DNA from: Candidatus Fraserbacteria bacterium RBG_16_55_9
Lineage (GTDB): Bacteria; Bipolaricaulota; Bipolaricaulia; RBG-16-55-9
Assembly (NCBI GenBank): GCA_001778455.1
Contig: MFGX01000029.1
Location: 1-5,800 of the forward strand
Length of the DNA: 5,800 nucleotides
Direction of reading: 5' to 3'
Part shown: positions 1-5,617 of the stretch, piece after piece
Position numbering within the stretch: position 1 is the first letter of the stretch
Layout of the letters: each line of letters begins with the position of its first letter
Translations under genes and position numbers: made by a program
Notes under the pieces: generated by a model
Seen by the model: the letters and a program-made list of their open reading frames with translations, nothing else
Told to the model about the DNA's origin: nothing
Database searches by the model: none

Positions 1-18
1 TCAGGGGCTTGAGGATTC

Positions 19-1053
19 ATGACAGTCGAGCTAAAAGTCTCGCAGCTGAGAAATAGTAGACTGGAAGTCCGCGATCGAGCCGTCTCCGCATCACTGCAGG
101 GAGTTACGAAGGCACGCATACGCCTGGTTCTAAGAAACCTAGCCCGTGAGACCGAGGACATGATAGATGCTGTCTTTGCACTCCTCGACGATGAAACCCC
201 AAGTCTATTTCCTAATTCCCCCTACGACGCCAAGCTCTGCGACGGAGCTACAACCGCACACATCGGCGCCCACGTCTCTATCCTTCAAAGGGGAATTCAC
301 ACAAAGCTCGATAGAGAGGGTAGGGATTACTGGATCAAGCCCCTGAGAGAGCTTGGAGCGATCGACCCAATCTACCTCGACCCAAAGGCAAGAAAGTTCG
401 TCCCGGGCCACCCGAAGCCGAAATCGCCCAACTCCTGTTACCGGCTCTCCGAAGAATTCGTGGATATTCTCAAAGCCCCCAAAGATGAGTGGGCCCAAAT
501 GCTGAGCGAGTGGGCATCGGGGGAAAACGTTCGAAAGAGAGCATTGCTTCAAGCTGAGGCCCACGAGATTTCCGCGAGCCTTGTCGAAGGCGGTCACAGA
601 GACCTAATCGAGTCATGTGTGGCTATCTACGTTCCCACCTTCCTCTCAGAATTCTCCCTGCTTTTCACCGACTACGAGGACGGGGAACGAGTTACGCCTG
701 AGGATAAGGAGCGCCTTTCCACAGCAGGCATCGAGCTCGGGCTAGGAGACCCCATGCCCGATGTGCTCCTGTGGAATCCTGACTCTGACGTCCTCTGGGT
801 GATAGAAGCTGTTACCAGCGACGGCGAAGTAGATGAGCACAAAGTGGCGCAGGTCCTCTCCGTGGTGAGGAGTTCGGGAAAGGCGGGCTGCGGGTTTACG
901 ACTGCGTACTACTCCTGGAGAGATGCCGCACGGCGCCAGTCTGCGAACACGAATATTGCGCCCTCTACCTACGTCTGGATCGCTAATGACCCTGCAAAGC
1001 AGTACTTGGTCAGCGAAGTCGATGACCAACTTCGGGTTAGGGGCTTGAGATAG
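19..1053 (+). CDS. BsuBI/PstI-family Type II restriction endonuclease
   Basis: Predicted Type II restriction endonuclease that cuts unmodified DNA at a short palindrome; 344 aa, slightly longer than PstI and BsuBI (a little over 300 aa). The C-terminal half has the family's catalytic pattern: a PD pair (MPDVLLW, Asp248) followed by a hydrophobic strand and an EAVTSDGE block (Glu263), the PD-(D/E)xK-type core of this family. The N-terminal half looks like the family's helical/winged-helix DNA-binding part (YWIKPLRELGAI, about residues 109-120). The ATG at 19 is chosen because an in-frame TGA lies at 10-12, and a GAGG at 11-14 serves as a close Shine-Dalgarno. It lies directly upstream of a matching methyltransferase, which supports the assignment. 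The recognition site cannot be read from sequence; CTGCAG is only a guess from the PstI/BsuBI prototypes. The gene looks intact. Confidence 0.87.
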   Translation: MTVELKVSQLRNSRLEVRDRAVSASLQGVTKARIRLVLRNLARETEDMIDAVFALLDDETPSLFPNSPYDAKLCDGATTAHIGAHVSILQRGIHTKLDREGRDYWIKPLRELGAIDPIYLDPKARKFVPGHPKPKSPNSCYRLSEEFVDILKAPKDEWAQMLSEWASGENVRKRALLQAEAHEISASLVEGGHRDLIESCVAIYVPTFLSEFSLLFTDYEDGERVTPEDKERLSTAGIELGLGDPMPDVLLWNPDSDVLWVIEAVTSDGEVDEHKVAQVLSVVRSSGKAGCGFTTAYYSWRDAARRQSANTNIAPSTYVWIANDPAKQYLVSEVDDQLRVRGLR

Positions 1054-1072
1054 CGATCGAGTAGTGTATAAT
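1045..1072 (+). promoter_or_regulatory. Sigma70-like promoter for the methyltransferase gene, inside the endonuclease 3' end
   Basis: TTGAGA (1045-1050, five of six matches to the -35 consensus), a 16-nt spacer, then a perfect TATAAT (1067-1072). Transcription would start near 1079 and reach the methyltransferase start after a short leader. The -35 overlaps the last codons of the endonuclease gene. A second -10-like TATAAG (1104-1109) preceded by an extended -10 TG (1101-1102) lies just downstream and could give a very short leader. CTTA (1095-1098) and TAAG (1106-1109) form a small inverted repeat over this second site. Seen in sequence; promoter activity is inferred. Confidence 0.55.
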
Positions 1073-1134
1073 CAATAGCACAACAGTTCTAGCGCTTAAC
1101 TGCTATAAGTGTGCCATACGGATATCGTTTGCAA

Positions 1135-2685
1135 ATGTCTTCATCTATGCTCGAAGTCCTCGAAAGCAATAGATCGCAGCTGTCTTCGGCCCTTGACCCC
1201 CAGGCCAAAGTAGCCAACGGCCAGTTCCTCACTCCGTCCACCATAGCGGCCGCAATGGCCGACATGTTCTCGGTTCCCCTCCCCAACGAGATTGTTCTAC
1301 TTGATCCCGGTGCAGGCTCTGGCATCCTAACGATCGCATTCCTTGAAAGAGTAGCACGCCAATCCCAGGCAGTAGCCAGAGTGAAGGTCTTCGCATATGA
1401 GAATGACGATTTTCTTGCCCGACTCCTTGAATCCAACCTACACAACGCCGCCGTCGGGCTAATCGATCAAGGGATCGAACTTACCTACAACGTACTCCGA
1501 GAGGATTTCATCCTCTCTGCATCACGCTCCTTGGTTCCCCCTCTGCTCGACGCCCTGAAAGAGTTGCCGTCATTCACCCACGTCATCATGAATCCTCCCT
1601 ACCACAAGCTTTCCTCCGGTTCTGATCAACGCACCTGCCTGGAAAGAGCAGGGATTCAAACATCGAACCTCTACTCGGCTTTCGTTGCCCTTGCCCTTCC
1701 CCTCTTGCGTGAAGGGGGAGAACTGGTTGCGATTACACCTCGGAGCTTCTGCAACGGGCCTTACTTCAGGCCTTTTCGGCGCCACCTTCTCGACGCTGCA
1801 AGTTTTGAAAGGATCCATGTCTTCGAACGAAGGGACGATGCCTTCTCTGAGGACAAGGTGCTCCAGGAGAACATCATCTTCCATTTACGCAAGTCAAGAC
1901 CCCAAAGACGTGTCGAACTCTCATCGTCGCTTGGTCGATCTCTGGAAAGCTCCACCACGAGGCTGGTGCCTCACGAGTCGATTGTTCAAGATGGCGACCC
2001 CGATCTCGTCATCCGAATACCCTCGAACGAGTCAGACGACTATGTTCTTGAGCGGATGACTGCGTTCACCAACCGCCTTCACGATCTCGGACTGCAAGTT
2101 TCAACAGGTCCCGTCGTGGATTTCCGCCTCAGGCGGCACATTCTTGACCAACCTGACAGGGACTCTGTCCCGCTCATTTACTCGGCCCACTTCGTGGACC
2201 AGCATGTTGAATGGCCCATTGAGAGCGCCAAGAAGCCCAATGCCATAGCCTGCAACGAGAGGACTCGCCGCTGGCTTTACCCCAACAGTTGTTACGTTCT
2301 TACGAGAAGATTCTCTTCCAAAGAAGAGAAGCGCAGGATATACCCAGCGCTCTTCTCCCCCATAGAGGATTACGACTGGATCGGATTCGAGAATCACGTA
2401 AATGTCGTGAAGTCGCCTGATAACGACTTGTATCCAACCACCGCGTTCGGGATGGTGAGTTACCTGTCCTCAAAGATCGTTGATCTCTTCTTCAGGCAAT
2501 TCAGCGGCCACACGCAAGTCAATGCGGCAGACCTTCGATTACTCCCTGTTCCGCCTTCCAGCACCCTTTCCGAGCTTGCCAACTACTTCGACGGCAAGAA
2601 GGTCGATACTCAAGCTGTTGATGCCCATTTGGAGTACCTGTTCAAGATCAAATACGGAATCACTTCTCCCAATCCCGCAGGTTGA
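1135..2685 (+). CDS. N6-adenine DNA methyltransferase of the BsuBI/PstI-type system
   Basis: Predicted S-adenosylmethionine-dependent methyltransferase that protects host DNA from the upstream endonuclease. Counting from the ATG at 1135 (516 aa, near the roughly 500 aa of M.PstI and M.BsuBI), motif X is GQFLTP (29-34), SAM-binding motif I is DPGAGSG (57-63), an acidic motif II follows in FAYENDDF, and the catalytic motif IV is NPPY (153-156), typical of adenine-N6 enzymes. This order (X, I, IV, then a long C-terminal target-recognition region) is the gamma class. The C-terminal HTQVNAADLRLLPVP stretch (Asn463 to Arg468 at its core) is a recurring signature near the end of such enzymes. The start is uncertain: GTG 1111 and ATG 1147 are in the same frame and none has a clear Shine-Dalgarno. 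The distance to motif X fits 1135 or 1147 best. The TGA (2683-2685) ends about 240 bases before the next gene. The gene looks intact. Confidence 0.92.
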   Translation: MSSSMLEVLESNRSQLSSALDPQAKVANGQFLTPSTIAAAMADMFSVPLPNEIVLLDPGAGSGILTIAFLERVARQSQAVARVKVFAYENDDFLARLLESNLHNAAVGLIDQGIELTYNVLREDFILSASRSLVPPLLDALKELPSFTHVIMNPPYHKLSSGSDQRTCLERAGIQTSNLYSAFVALALPLLREGGELVAITPRSFCNGPYFRPFRRHLLDAASFERIHVFERRDDAFSEDKVLQENIIFHLRKSRPQRRVELSSSLGRSLESSTTRLVPHESIVQDGDPDLVIRIPSNESDDYVLERMTAFTNRLHDLGLQVSTGPVVDFRLRRHILDQPDRDSVPLIYSAHFVDQHVEWPIESAKKPNAIACNERTRRWLYPNSCYVLTRRFSSKEEKRRIYPALFSPIEDYDWIGFENHVNVVKSPDNDLYPTTAFGMVSYLSSKIVDLFFRQFSGHTQVNAADLRLLPVPPSSTLSELANYFDGKKVDTQAVDAHLEYLFKIKYGITSPNPAG

Positions 2686-2709
2686 TGGAAAGCGTGATTC
2701 CTCAACGCT

Positions 2710-2724
2710 TGCAGCCCAACATCT
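2710..2724. repeat. 15-bp direct repeat, copy 1 (upstream of the CBASS pair)
   Basis: TGCAGCCCAACATCT, 25 bases after the methyltransferase stop. An exact second copy lies at 4405-4419, 40 bases after the SLATT gene stop, so the two copies bracket the CD-NTase/SLATT pair. A near-inverse of its first 11 bases (10 of 11) occurs at 5591-5601. An exact 15-mer is unlikely by chance in a window this size, but its role (IS end, recombination site or duplication) is unknown. Confidence 0.7.
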
Positions 2725-2783
2725 CGCTGGCTCGGGCCGGGGATGCGGGGCGAAATTGGCCTAGTTGTTGTATGCTCAGGACG

Positions 2784-2816
2784 GGCTGGAGGCAGGCTTG
2801 GGCGTGGCCTCCGGCC
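2784..2816. other. Strong hairpin upstream of the CD-NTase gene
   Basis: GGCTGGAGGC (2784-2793) pairs with GCCTCCGGCC (2807-2816) over ten positions (one T-G wobble on the + strand transcript) with a 13-nt loop. It is not followed by a T run on the + strand, so it does not look like an ordinary intrinsic terminator. It sits in the 239-nt gap between methyltransferase and CD-NTase genes and could be part of a 5' leader or a boundary element. I see no convincing promoter in this gap; TATGCT at 2771-2776 is a weak -10-like sequence without a good -35. Confidence 0.4.
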
Positions 2817-2833
2817 GAACAGCTCGGAAGCGA

Positions 2834-2890
2834 TATGCCGCACGAATACGCCCAGAGCATCACCTGCAGCGATATGCATTCTGCGGCATA
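2834..2890. repeat. Inverted repeat with an internal direct repeat just before the CD-NTase start
   Basis: TATGCCGC (2834-2841) is matched by its exact complement GCGGCATA (2883-2890), ending about 35 bases before the CD-NTase ATG. A 10-bp direct repeat AGCGATATGC at 2829-2838 and 2868-2877 overlaps the left arm and lies inside the loop. Paired repeats at this position could be an operator for a regulator encoded elsewhere or a leader structure. No regulator gene is in the window. Confidence 0.35.
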
Positions 2891-2924
2891 CTCTGACCAA
2901 GAGTCCGTGGCAACTGGGGGCAAA

Positions 2925-3806
2925 ATGGGACTCGCTGACTGGTTCCAATCGTTCTGCGCCAATACCCAAGTTCAGGATGGCGGCACCATATCAACGCGCT
3001 ACCGCGCAATCACGCGCCGCCTGAACACTGATTTCTGGAATACGACTTCCGATACGGCGCATTCCATCTACGTCGGTTCATACGGCAGAAATACCGCAAT
3101 CCAAGGCTTCAGCGACCTTGACATGGTCTTCCAACTGCCGTACTCCCTCTATGAACAATACAACGCGTATGTCGGTAATGGACAATCTGCACTCCTTCAA
3201 TCCGTCAAATCTTCGATCGAGAAGACCTACTCAACAACGAGTATCCGTGCCGATGGCCAAGTCATCCTTGTTCCATTTACGGATGGGATTACCTTCGAAG
3301 TTGTCCCCGCGTTCATCAACAAAGGCGACAGCTTCACCTTCCCCGATGCCAATGCTGGCGGGGCTTGGCGCGTCACGAATCCCAAGCCCGAGATTGAGGC
3401 CATCCGGACAAGGAACTTAGCCTGCAACAACAATCTTGTTCCCCTCTGTCGCATTATGCGTTCGTGGAAGCGCAAGTGGGACGTCCCTGTCGGCGGTCTG
3501 CTCATAGACACCCTTGCATACCAATTTATCGAGAACTATGACTACAAGGACAAGTCGTATCTCTATTACGACTTCATGTCCCGGGATTTCTTCAAGTGGA
3601 TGAGCGACCAGGACGAGAACCAAGAGTTCTGGCGGGCCCCCGGTAGCAGTCAGCATGTCTACGGAAAGGGCCTATTCCAATACAAAGCCAAGCGCTGCTA
3701 CAACATCTCCCTCGAGGCCATTGCACACGAAACATCGAAGCCCAAGCAAGAGTGGTCAGCCAAACAGAAATGGAGAGACGTCTTTGGCTCAGAATTCCCA
3801 AACTAA
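2925..3806 (+). CDS. SMODS-family CD-NTase (CBASS cyclic-oligonucleotide synthase)
   Basis: Predicted cGAS/DncV-like nucleotidyltransferase, the sensor enzyme of a CBASS anti-phage system, which on infection would make a cyclic di- or trinucleotide signal from NTPs. From the ATG at 2925 the protein is 293 aa, normal for this family. It has the nucleotidyltransferase core GSYGRNTAI (Gly51-Ser52), the metal-binding pair DLD (Asp64, Asp66) and a third acidic residue in FEVVPAF (Glu125). A later helical segment, MRSWKRKW followed by GGLLIDTLAY, is typical of the family. The open frame runs back without a stop to ATG 2685, which overlaps the methyltransferase TGA. I prefer 2925 because family members begin shortly before a WFQSFC-like segment, and a GGGGG (2916-2920) precedes this ATG. 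Which nucleotide it makes cannot be read from the sequence. The 3' end overlaps the effector gene. Confidence 0.9.
   Translation: MGLADWFQSFCANTQVQDGGTISTRYRAITRRLNTDFWNTTSDTAHSIYVGSYGRNTAIQGFSDLDMVFQLPYSLYEQYNAYVGNGQSALLQSVKSSIEKTYSTTSIRADGQVILVPFTDGITFEVVPAFINKGDSFTFPDANAGGAWRVTNPKPEIEAIRTRNLACNNNLVPLCRIMRSWKRKWDVPVGGLLIDTLAYQFIENYDYKDKSYLYYDFMSRDFFKWMSDQDENQEFWRAPGSSQHVYGKGLFQYKAKRCYNISLEAIAHETSKPKQEWSAKQKWRDVFGSEFPN
3772..3777 (+). promoter_or_regulatory. Ribosome binding site fixing a TTG start for the SLATT gene
   Basis: GGAGAG lies six bases upstream of a TTG at 3784-3786 that is in frame with the SLATT protein. The next upstream in-frame ATG (3655) would demand a 152-base overlap with the CD-NTase gene and adds low-complexity residues unlike the family. 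The site lies within CD-NTase coding sequence, so translation of the two proteins is probably coupled. Confidence 0.6.
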
Positions 3807-4365
3807 GCCACAACTCGATCCTCGCGAGATCCTTGAGGCGCAGCTGCGCGAATCATATGGGCGTGTCGTCTATTCGCATAAGACCCATGAGAAGTGCGCC
3901 GATCTTCTCCTTACACGCCTTAGCAGGATCAAGTTCTGGCAGATCACGCTTTCCGCCATTGCCACTGCCGGATTCGTTACGGCTGTCGTCGGTCCAACCG
4001 CGGTAGGGTCGCTTGTGGGGCTCATCGTTTCCACATGTCTGCTCGCCCTCAATGCGTACACCAAGGATTACGATCTCGGGGAGCTGGCTGAGAAGCATAG
4101 GCAGACCGCAGCCGAATTATGGGCCATTCGAGAGAGATATCTCTCCTTACTCACCGACCTAGCTATGAATGAGATTTCATTGAAGGAAATTCGCCTGGAA
4201 CGAGATCGCTTCATAGAAGACCTCCAGGTTGCATATGGAGGCGCTCCGTCAACGACATTCCAGGCCTACAAGAAGGCTCAGGCCGCTCTCAAGAGACTTG
4301 ACGACATGACTTTCAGCGACGAGGAGATTGACGCCTTCCTTCCCTCTCAGCTACATAGAGCCTAG
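3784..4365 (+). CDS. SLATT-domain two-transmembrane protein, predicted CBASS effector
   Basis: Predicted SLATT protein (SMODS and SLOG-associating two-TM effector family). Such proteins are paired with CD-NTases and are thought to open or disrupt the inner membrane when the cyclic nucleotide is made, stopping growth of the infected cell. From the TTG at 3784 it has 193 aa: a charged N-terminal helix (about 12-50), two closely spaced membrane helices (about 51-69 and 72-91, separated by a Gly-Pro turn), then a long charged, probably coiled-coil region (about 98-185) with YTKDYDLGELAEKHRQTA right after TM2, the place where SLATT proteins carry a conserved charged motif. There is no signal peptide and no enzyme motif. 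It overlaps the CD-NTase gene by 23 bases. No separate nucleotide-binding domain is visible, so how the signal is sensed is open. Confidence 0.82.
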   Translation: MAQNSQTKPQLDPREILEAQLRESYGRVVYSHKTHEKCADLLLTRLSRIKFWQITLSAIATAGFVTAVVGPTAVGSLVGLIVSTCLLALNAYTKDYDLGELAEKHRQTAAELWAIRERYLSLLTDLAMNEISLKEIRLERDRFIEDLQVAYGGAPSTTFQAYKKAQAALKRLDDMTFSDEEIDAFLPSQLHRA

Positions 4366-4404
4366 GGTTGGCCGAGGCGATTCCTAAATCCCTCCAATGA
4401 ACAG

Positions 4405-4419
4405 TGCAGCCCAACATCT
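4405..4419. repeat. 15-bp direct repeat, copy 2 (downstream of the CBASS pair, left edge of the IS remnant)
   Basis: An exact copy of the 2710-2724 sequence. Its first 11 bases (4405-4415) also form an imperfect inverted repeat, 10 of 11, with GTTGGGCTCCA at 5591-5601 beyond the other side of the transposase remnant. It therefore may be an end of the insertion sequence, an old target site, or both. Confidence 0.65.
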
Positions 4420-4442
4420 ATGAAAGCGCTACACCTGTCAAG

Positions 4443-4480
4443 CCTGAAGGAATCAGGGACCTCCTCCAGCCGGGAGGCTG
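4443..4480 (+). terminator. Two small tandem hairpins after the CBASS pair, weak terminator candidate
   Basis: CCTGA/TCAGG (4443-4447 and 4453-4457, 5-nt loop) is followed by CAGCC/GGCTG (4467-4471 and 4476-4480, GGGA loop), then a T-rich but interrupted stretch to about 4497. This could end transcription from the CBASS genes, but the stems are short and there is no uninterrupted T run. The rest of 4366-4614 shows no gene I can support. Confidence 0.25.
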
Positions 4481-4614
4481 CTTGGTTCTGATGGTTTGGC
4501 CTCCAACTTTCACACCCAGGCCGGTCTCGCCGGAAACATCTATTCGCCCTCCAAGGGCATGAGCACGTTCGCCGGGGGCGGCGCAGTCAACTCGCGGATC
4601 TCTTTGGACCCATG

Positions 4615-5433
4615 TTAGGGAAGCACCTGCTCCCGGCTGAGCGAGACAGGGGACTTGCTCCCTGGGGGAGCCCAGTGTGGGGGATCCCGGTAGGGCTCAC
4701 CCTTCTTGAGAACCCAGTAGGTTGATTCGGCCAGATAGCGAGCCAGTGCACCGACGGCAACGGAATGGCCCTTGCGCCGGCGGGAGCGCACGTAGAGCTG
4801 GACGACGTACGTGCTTCGCCACTTGGCGGCCTGGCGGTGGGCGACGATCCCCTCGATGAAGGCCCACTTCAGGTAGGTATTGCACTGCTTGACCATGTGG
4901 CCGTAGTAGGCCCGGCCGGCGCTGGCGCTGAGCCGGGGGACCAGGCCGCAGTAGCTGGCGAAGTGGTGAGGGGAGGGAAAAGCGATCGATGGAGCCCAGC
5001 TCACGCTCGATGACGATGACCAGCACCTTGGCGGGACCTGGGACGGACTGAACCAGGTGGAGGGAGGGGGAAGCTTGAATGCGCTGGAGGATTCGAACTT
5101 CCAGCTCCCGGATGTAGTGGTCGAGGGCGTCCAGGAGCTGAAGGTGCTGGCGCAGGCAGCACTCGGTCTCCGGGGGAAGCCGCTGCAGAGCGGCTTCCAG
5201 CTCGGGGCGCCACTTCGGGCGAAGGGGGGTGTCGAGGGACAGGGCATACTTGGCCAGGGTGGAGCGGATGCGGTTCTTCAGCATCGTGTGGTGCTTGGCG
5301 AAGGTCATCCGGGTGCGCGGCAGCTCTCGCTCGTCACGGAGGTCCGCCGGCGGGATCCAGACGGCGGGGAGCTTGCCGATAGAGAGAAGTGCTTGTGGGC
5401 GTCACAACCGACCGTATAATCTGAATGGAACAT
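4615..5433 (-). pseudogene. IS110-family transposase, internally deleted and frameshifted
   Basis: Remnant of a DEDD/serine-type IS110 transposase. It starts at ATG 5433-5431 with AGGAGG (5445-5440) six bases upstream. The first residues, MFHSDYTVGCDAHKHF, hold the first catalytic Asp. Around 5390 the reading jumps to another frame at IGKLPAVWIPPADLRDEREL, so roughly 80 residues carrying the remaining DEDD residues are gone. The linker and Transposase_20 region continue (HLVQSVPGPAKVLVIVI) to GSIDRF, where a run of four A on the + strand (4978-4981) appears to have one base too many. The following frame resumes with FPSPHHFASYCGLVPRL and runs through YYGHMVKQCNTYLKWAF to a stop at 4615-4617. 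Removing one base restores a continuous family-like protein there. Two independent lesions make activity in cis very unlikely. Confidence 0.88.
5393..5420 (+). promoter_or_regulatory. Possible outward promoter within the IS remnant
   Basis: On the + strand a perfect TATAAT (5415-5420) is preceded, with a 16-nt spacer, by TTGTGG (5393-5398, three of six -35 matches). It would point toward the gene starting at 5618, giving a leader of about 190 bases through the structured region. A TTGTG/CACAA inverted repeat covers the -35. The match may be fortuitous, because it falls in the antisense of transposase codons. Confidence 0.3.
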
Positions 5434-5435
5434 CC

Positions 5436-5601
5436 TGCACCTCCTGTGCACTGTCTGGACTTCGACAATCCCAGTGAAGCGGGAGGTGCAGTGCTTTCAT
5501 ACAGTCAACTCGATGGAGCCGACTCGGCCAGCCAGGCGTAGGGTTGGCGCGATACTAGCCTTGGGCTGGCCGGGCGCTCATCTCGAGGCCGTTGGGCTCC
5601 A
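5436..5601 (-). ncRNA. Structured transposase leader, candidate (relic) IS110 bridge RNA
   Basis: Between the transposase start and the proposed IS end, the - strand leader can fold into two stem-loops with internal loops. The distal one has an outer stem TGGAGCC/GGCTCCA (5514-5520, 5595-5601), a perfect inner 9-bp stem CGGCCAGCC/GGCTGGCCG (5525-5533, 5564-5572), then AGGC/GCCT and GTA/TAC around an apical loop at 5541-5552. The proximal one has TGCACCTCC/GGAGGTGCA (5436-5444, 5482-5490) and, inside, CACTG/CAGTG (5449-5453, 5472-5476); it buries the transposase ribosome binding site. IS110-group elements encode a bridge RNA of this size upstream of the transposase gene. Position and internal loops fit, but the fold and guide function are inferred by eye. 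Confidence 0.4.
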
Positions 5602-5617
5602 CGCGGGAGGACTCAGG

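Larger units (their letters stand above)
4405..5601 (-). mobile_element. Decayed IS110-family insertion sequence (ends approximate)
   Basis: The element is defined by the broken IS110-type transposase (5433-4615) plus flanking non-coding DNA. Proposed ends are the near-perfect 11-bp inverted repeat TGCAGCCCAAC (4405-4415) and GTTGGGCTCCA (5591-5601). With these limits it is about 1.2 kb. Adding back the roughly 250 bases missing from the transposase gives a normal IS110-family size. IS1111-type members have short subterminal inverted repeats, whereas classic IS110 members usually have none, so the repeat may instead belong to the target. It lies on the strand opposite to the surrounding genes and separates the CBASS pair from the next gene. 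Confidence 0.55.

Noticed and set aside
3..1049. 11-bp repeat AGGGGCTTGAG at 3-13 and 1039-1049 flanking the endonuclease gene
   Set aside because: A match of this length is expected a few times by chance in 5.8 kb, and the second copy is coding sequence and a promoter -35. No -10 follows the first copy at the right distance.
1085..1110. Controller-protein (C-box) operator upstream of the methyltransferase
   Set aside because: Only a CTTA/TAAG inverted repeat is seen. There is no second operator half and no C-protein gene in the window, and BsuBI/PstI systems are not known for one.
2714..2789. A complete integron attC site after the methyltransferase gene
   Set aside because: GCCCAAC (2714-2720) fits an outer box, but the best partner is GACGGGC (2780-2786), which lacks the essential GTT, and I find no convincing inner L boxes. 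No integrase gene is in the window. Kept only as a possibility in a finding.
2685..2924. N-terminal extension of the CD-NTase starting at ATG 2685, 2772, 2835 or 2874
   Set aside because: The added residues look unlike the family, whose members start just before the segment beginning at 2925, and the region is full of repeats and hairpins.
3655..3783. SLATT protein starting at ATG 3655
   Set aside because: It would overlap the CD-NTase gene by 152 bases and add a Ser/Thr/Lys-rich tail; the TTG at 3784 has a far better ribosome binding site.
4765..5419. + strand open frames across the transposase region
   Set aside because: They are antisense readings of the IS110 transposase remnant, Gly/Ala-rich, with no family features.
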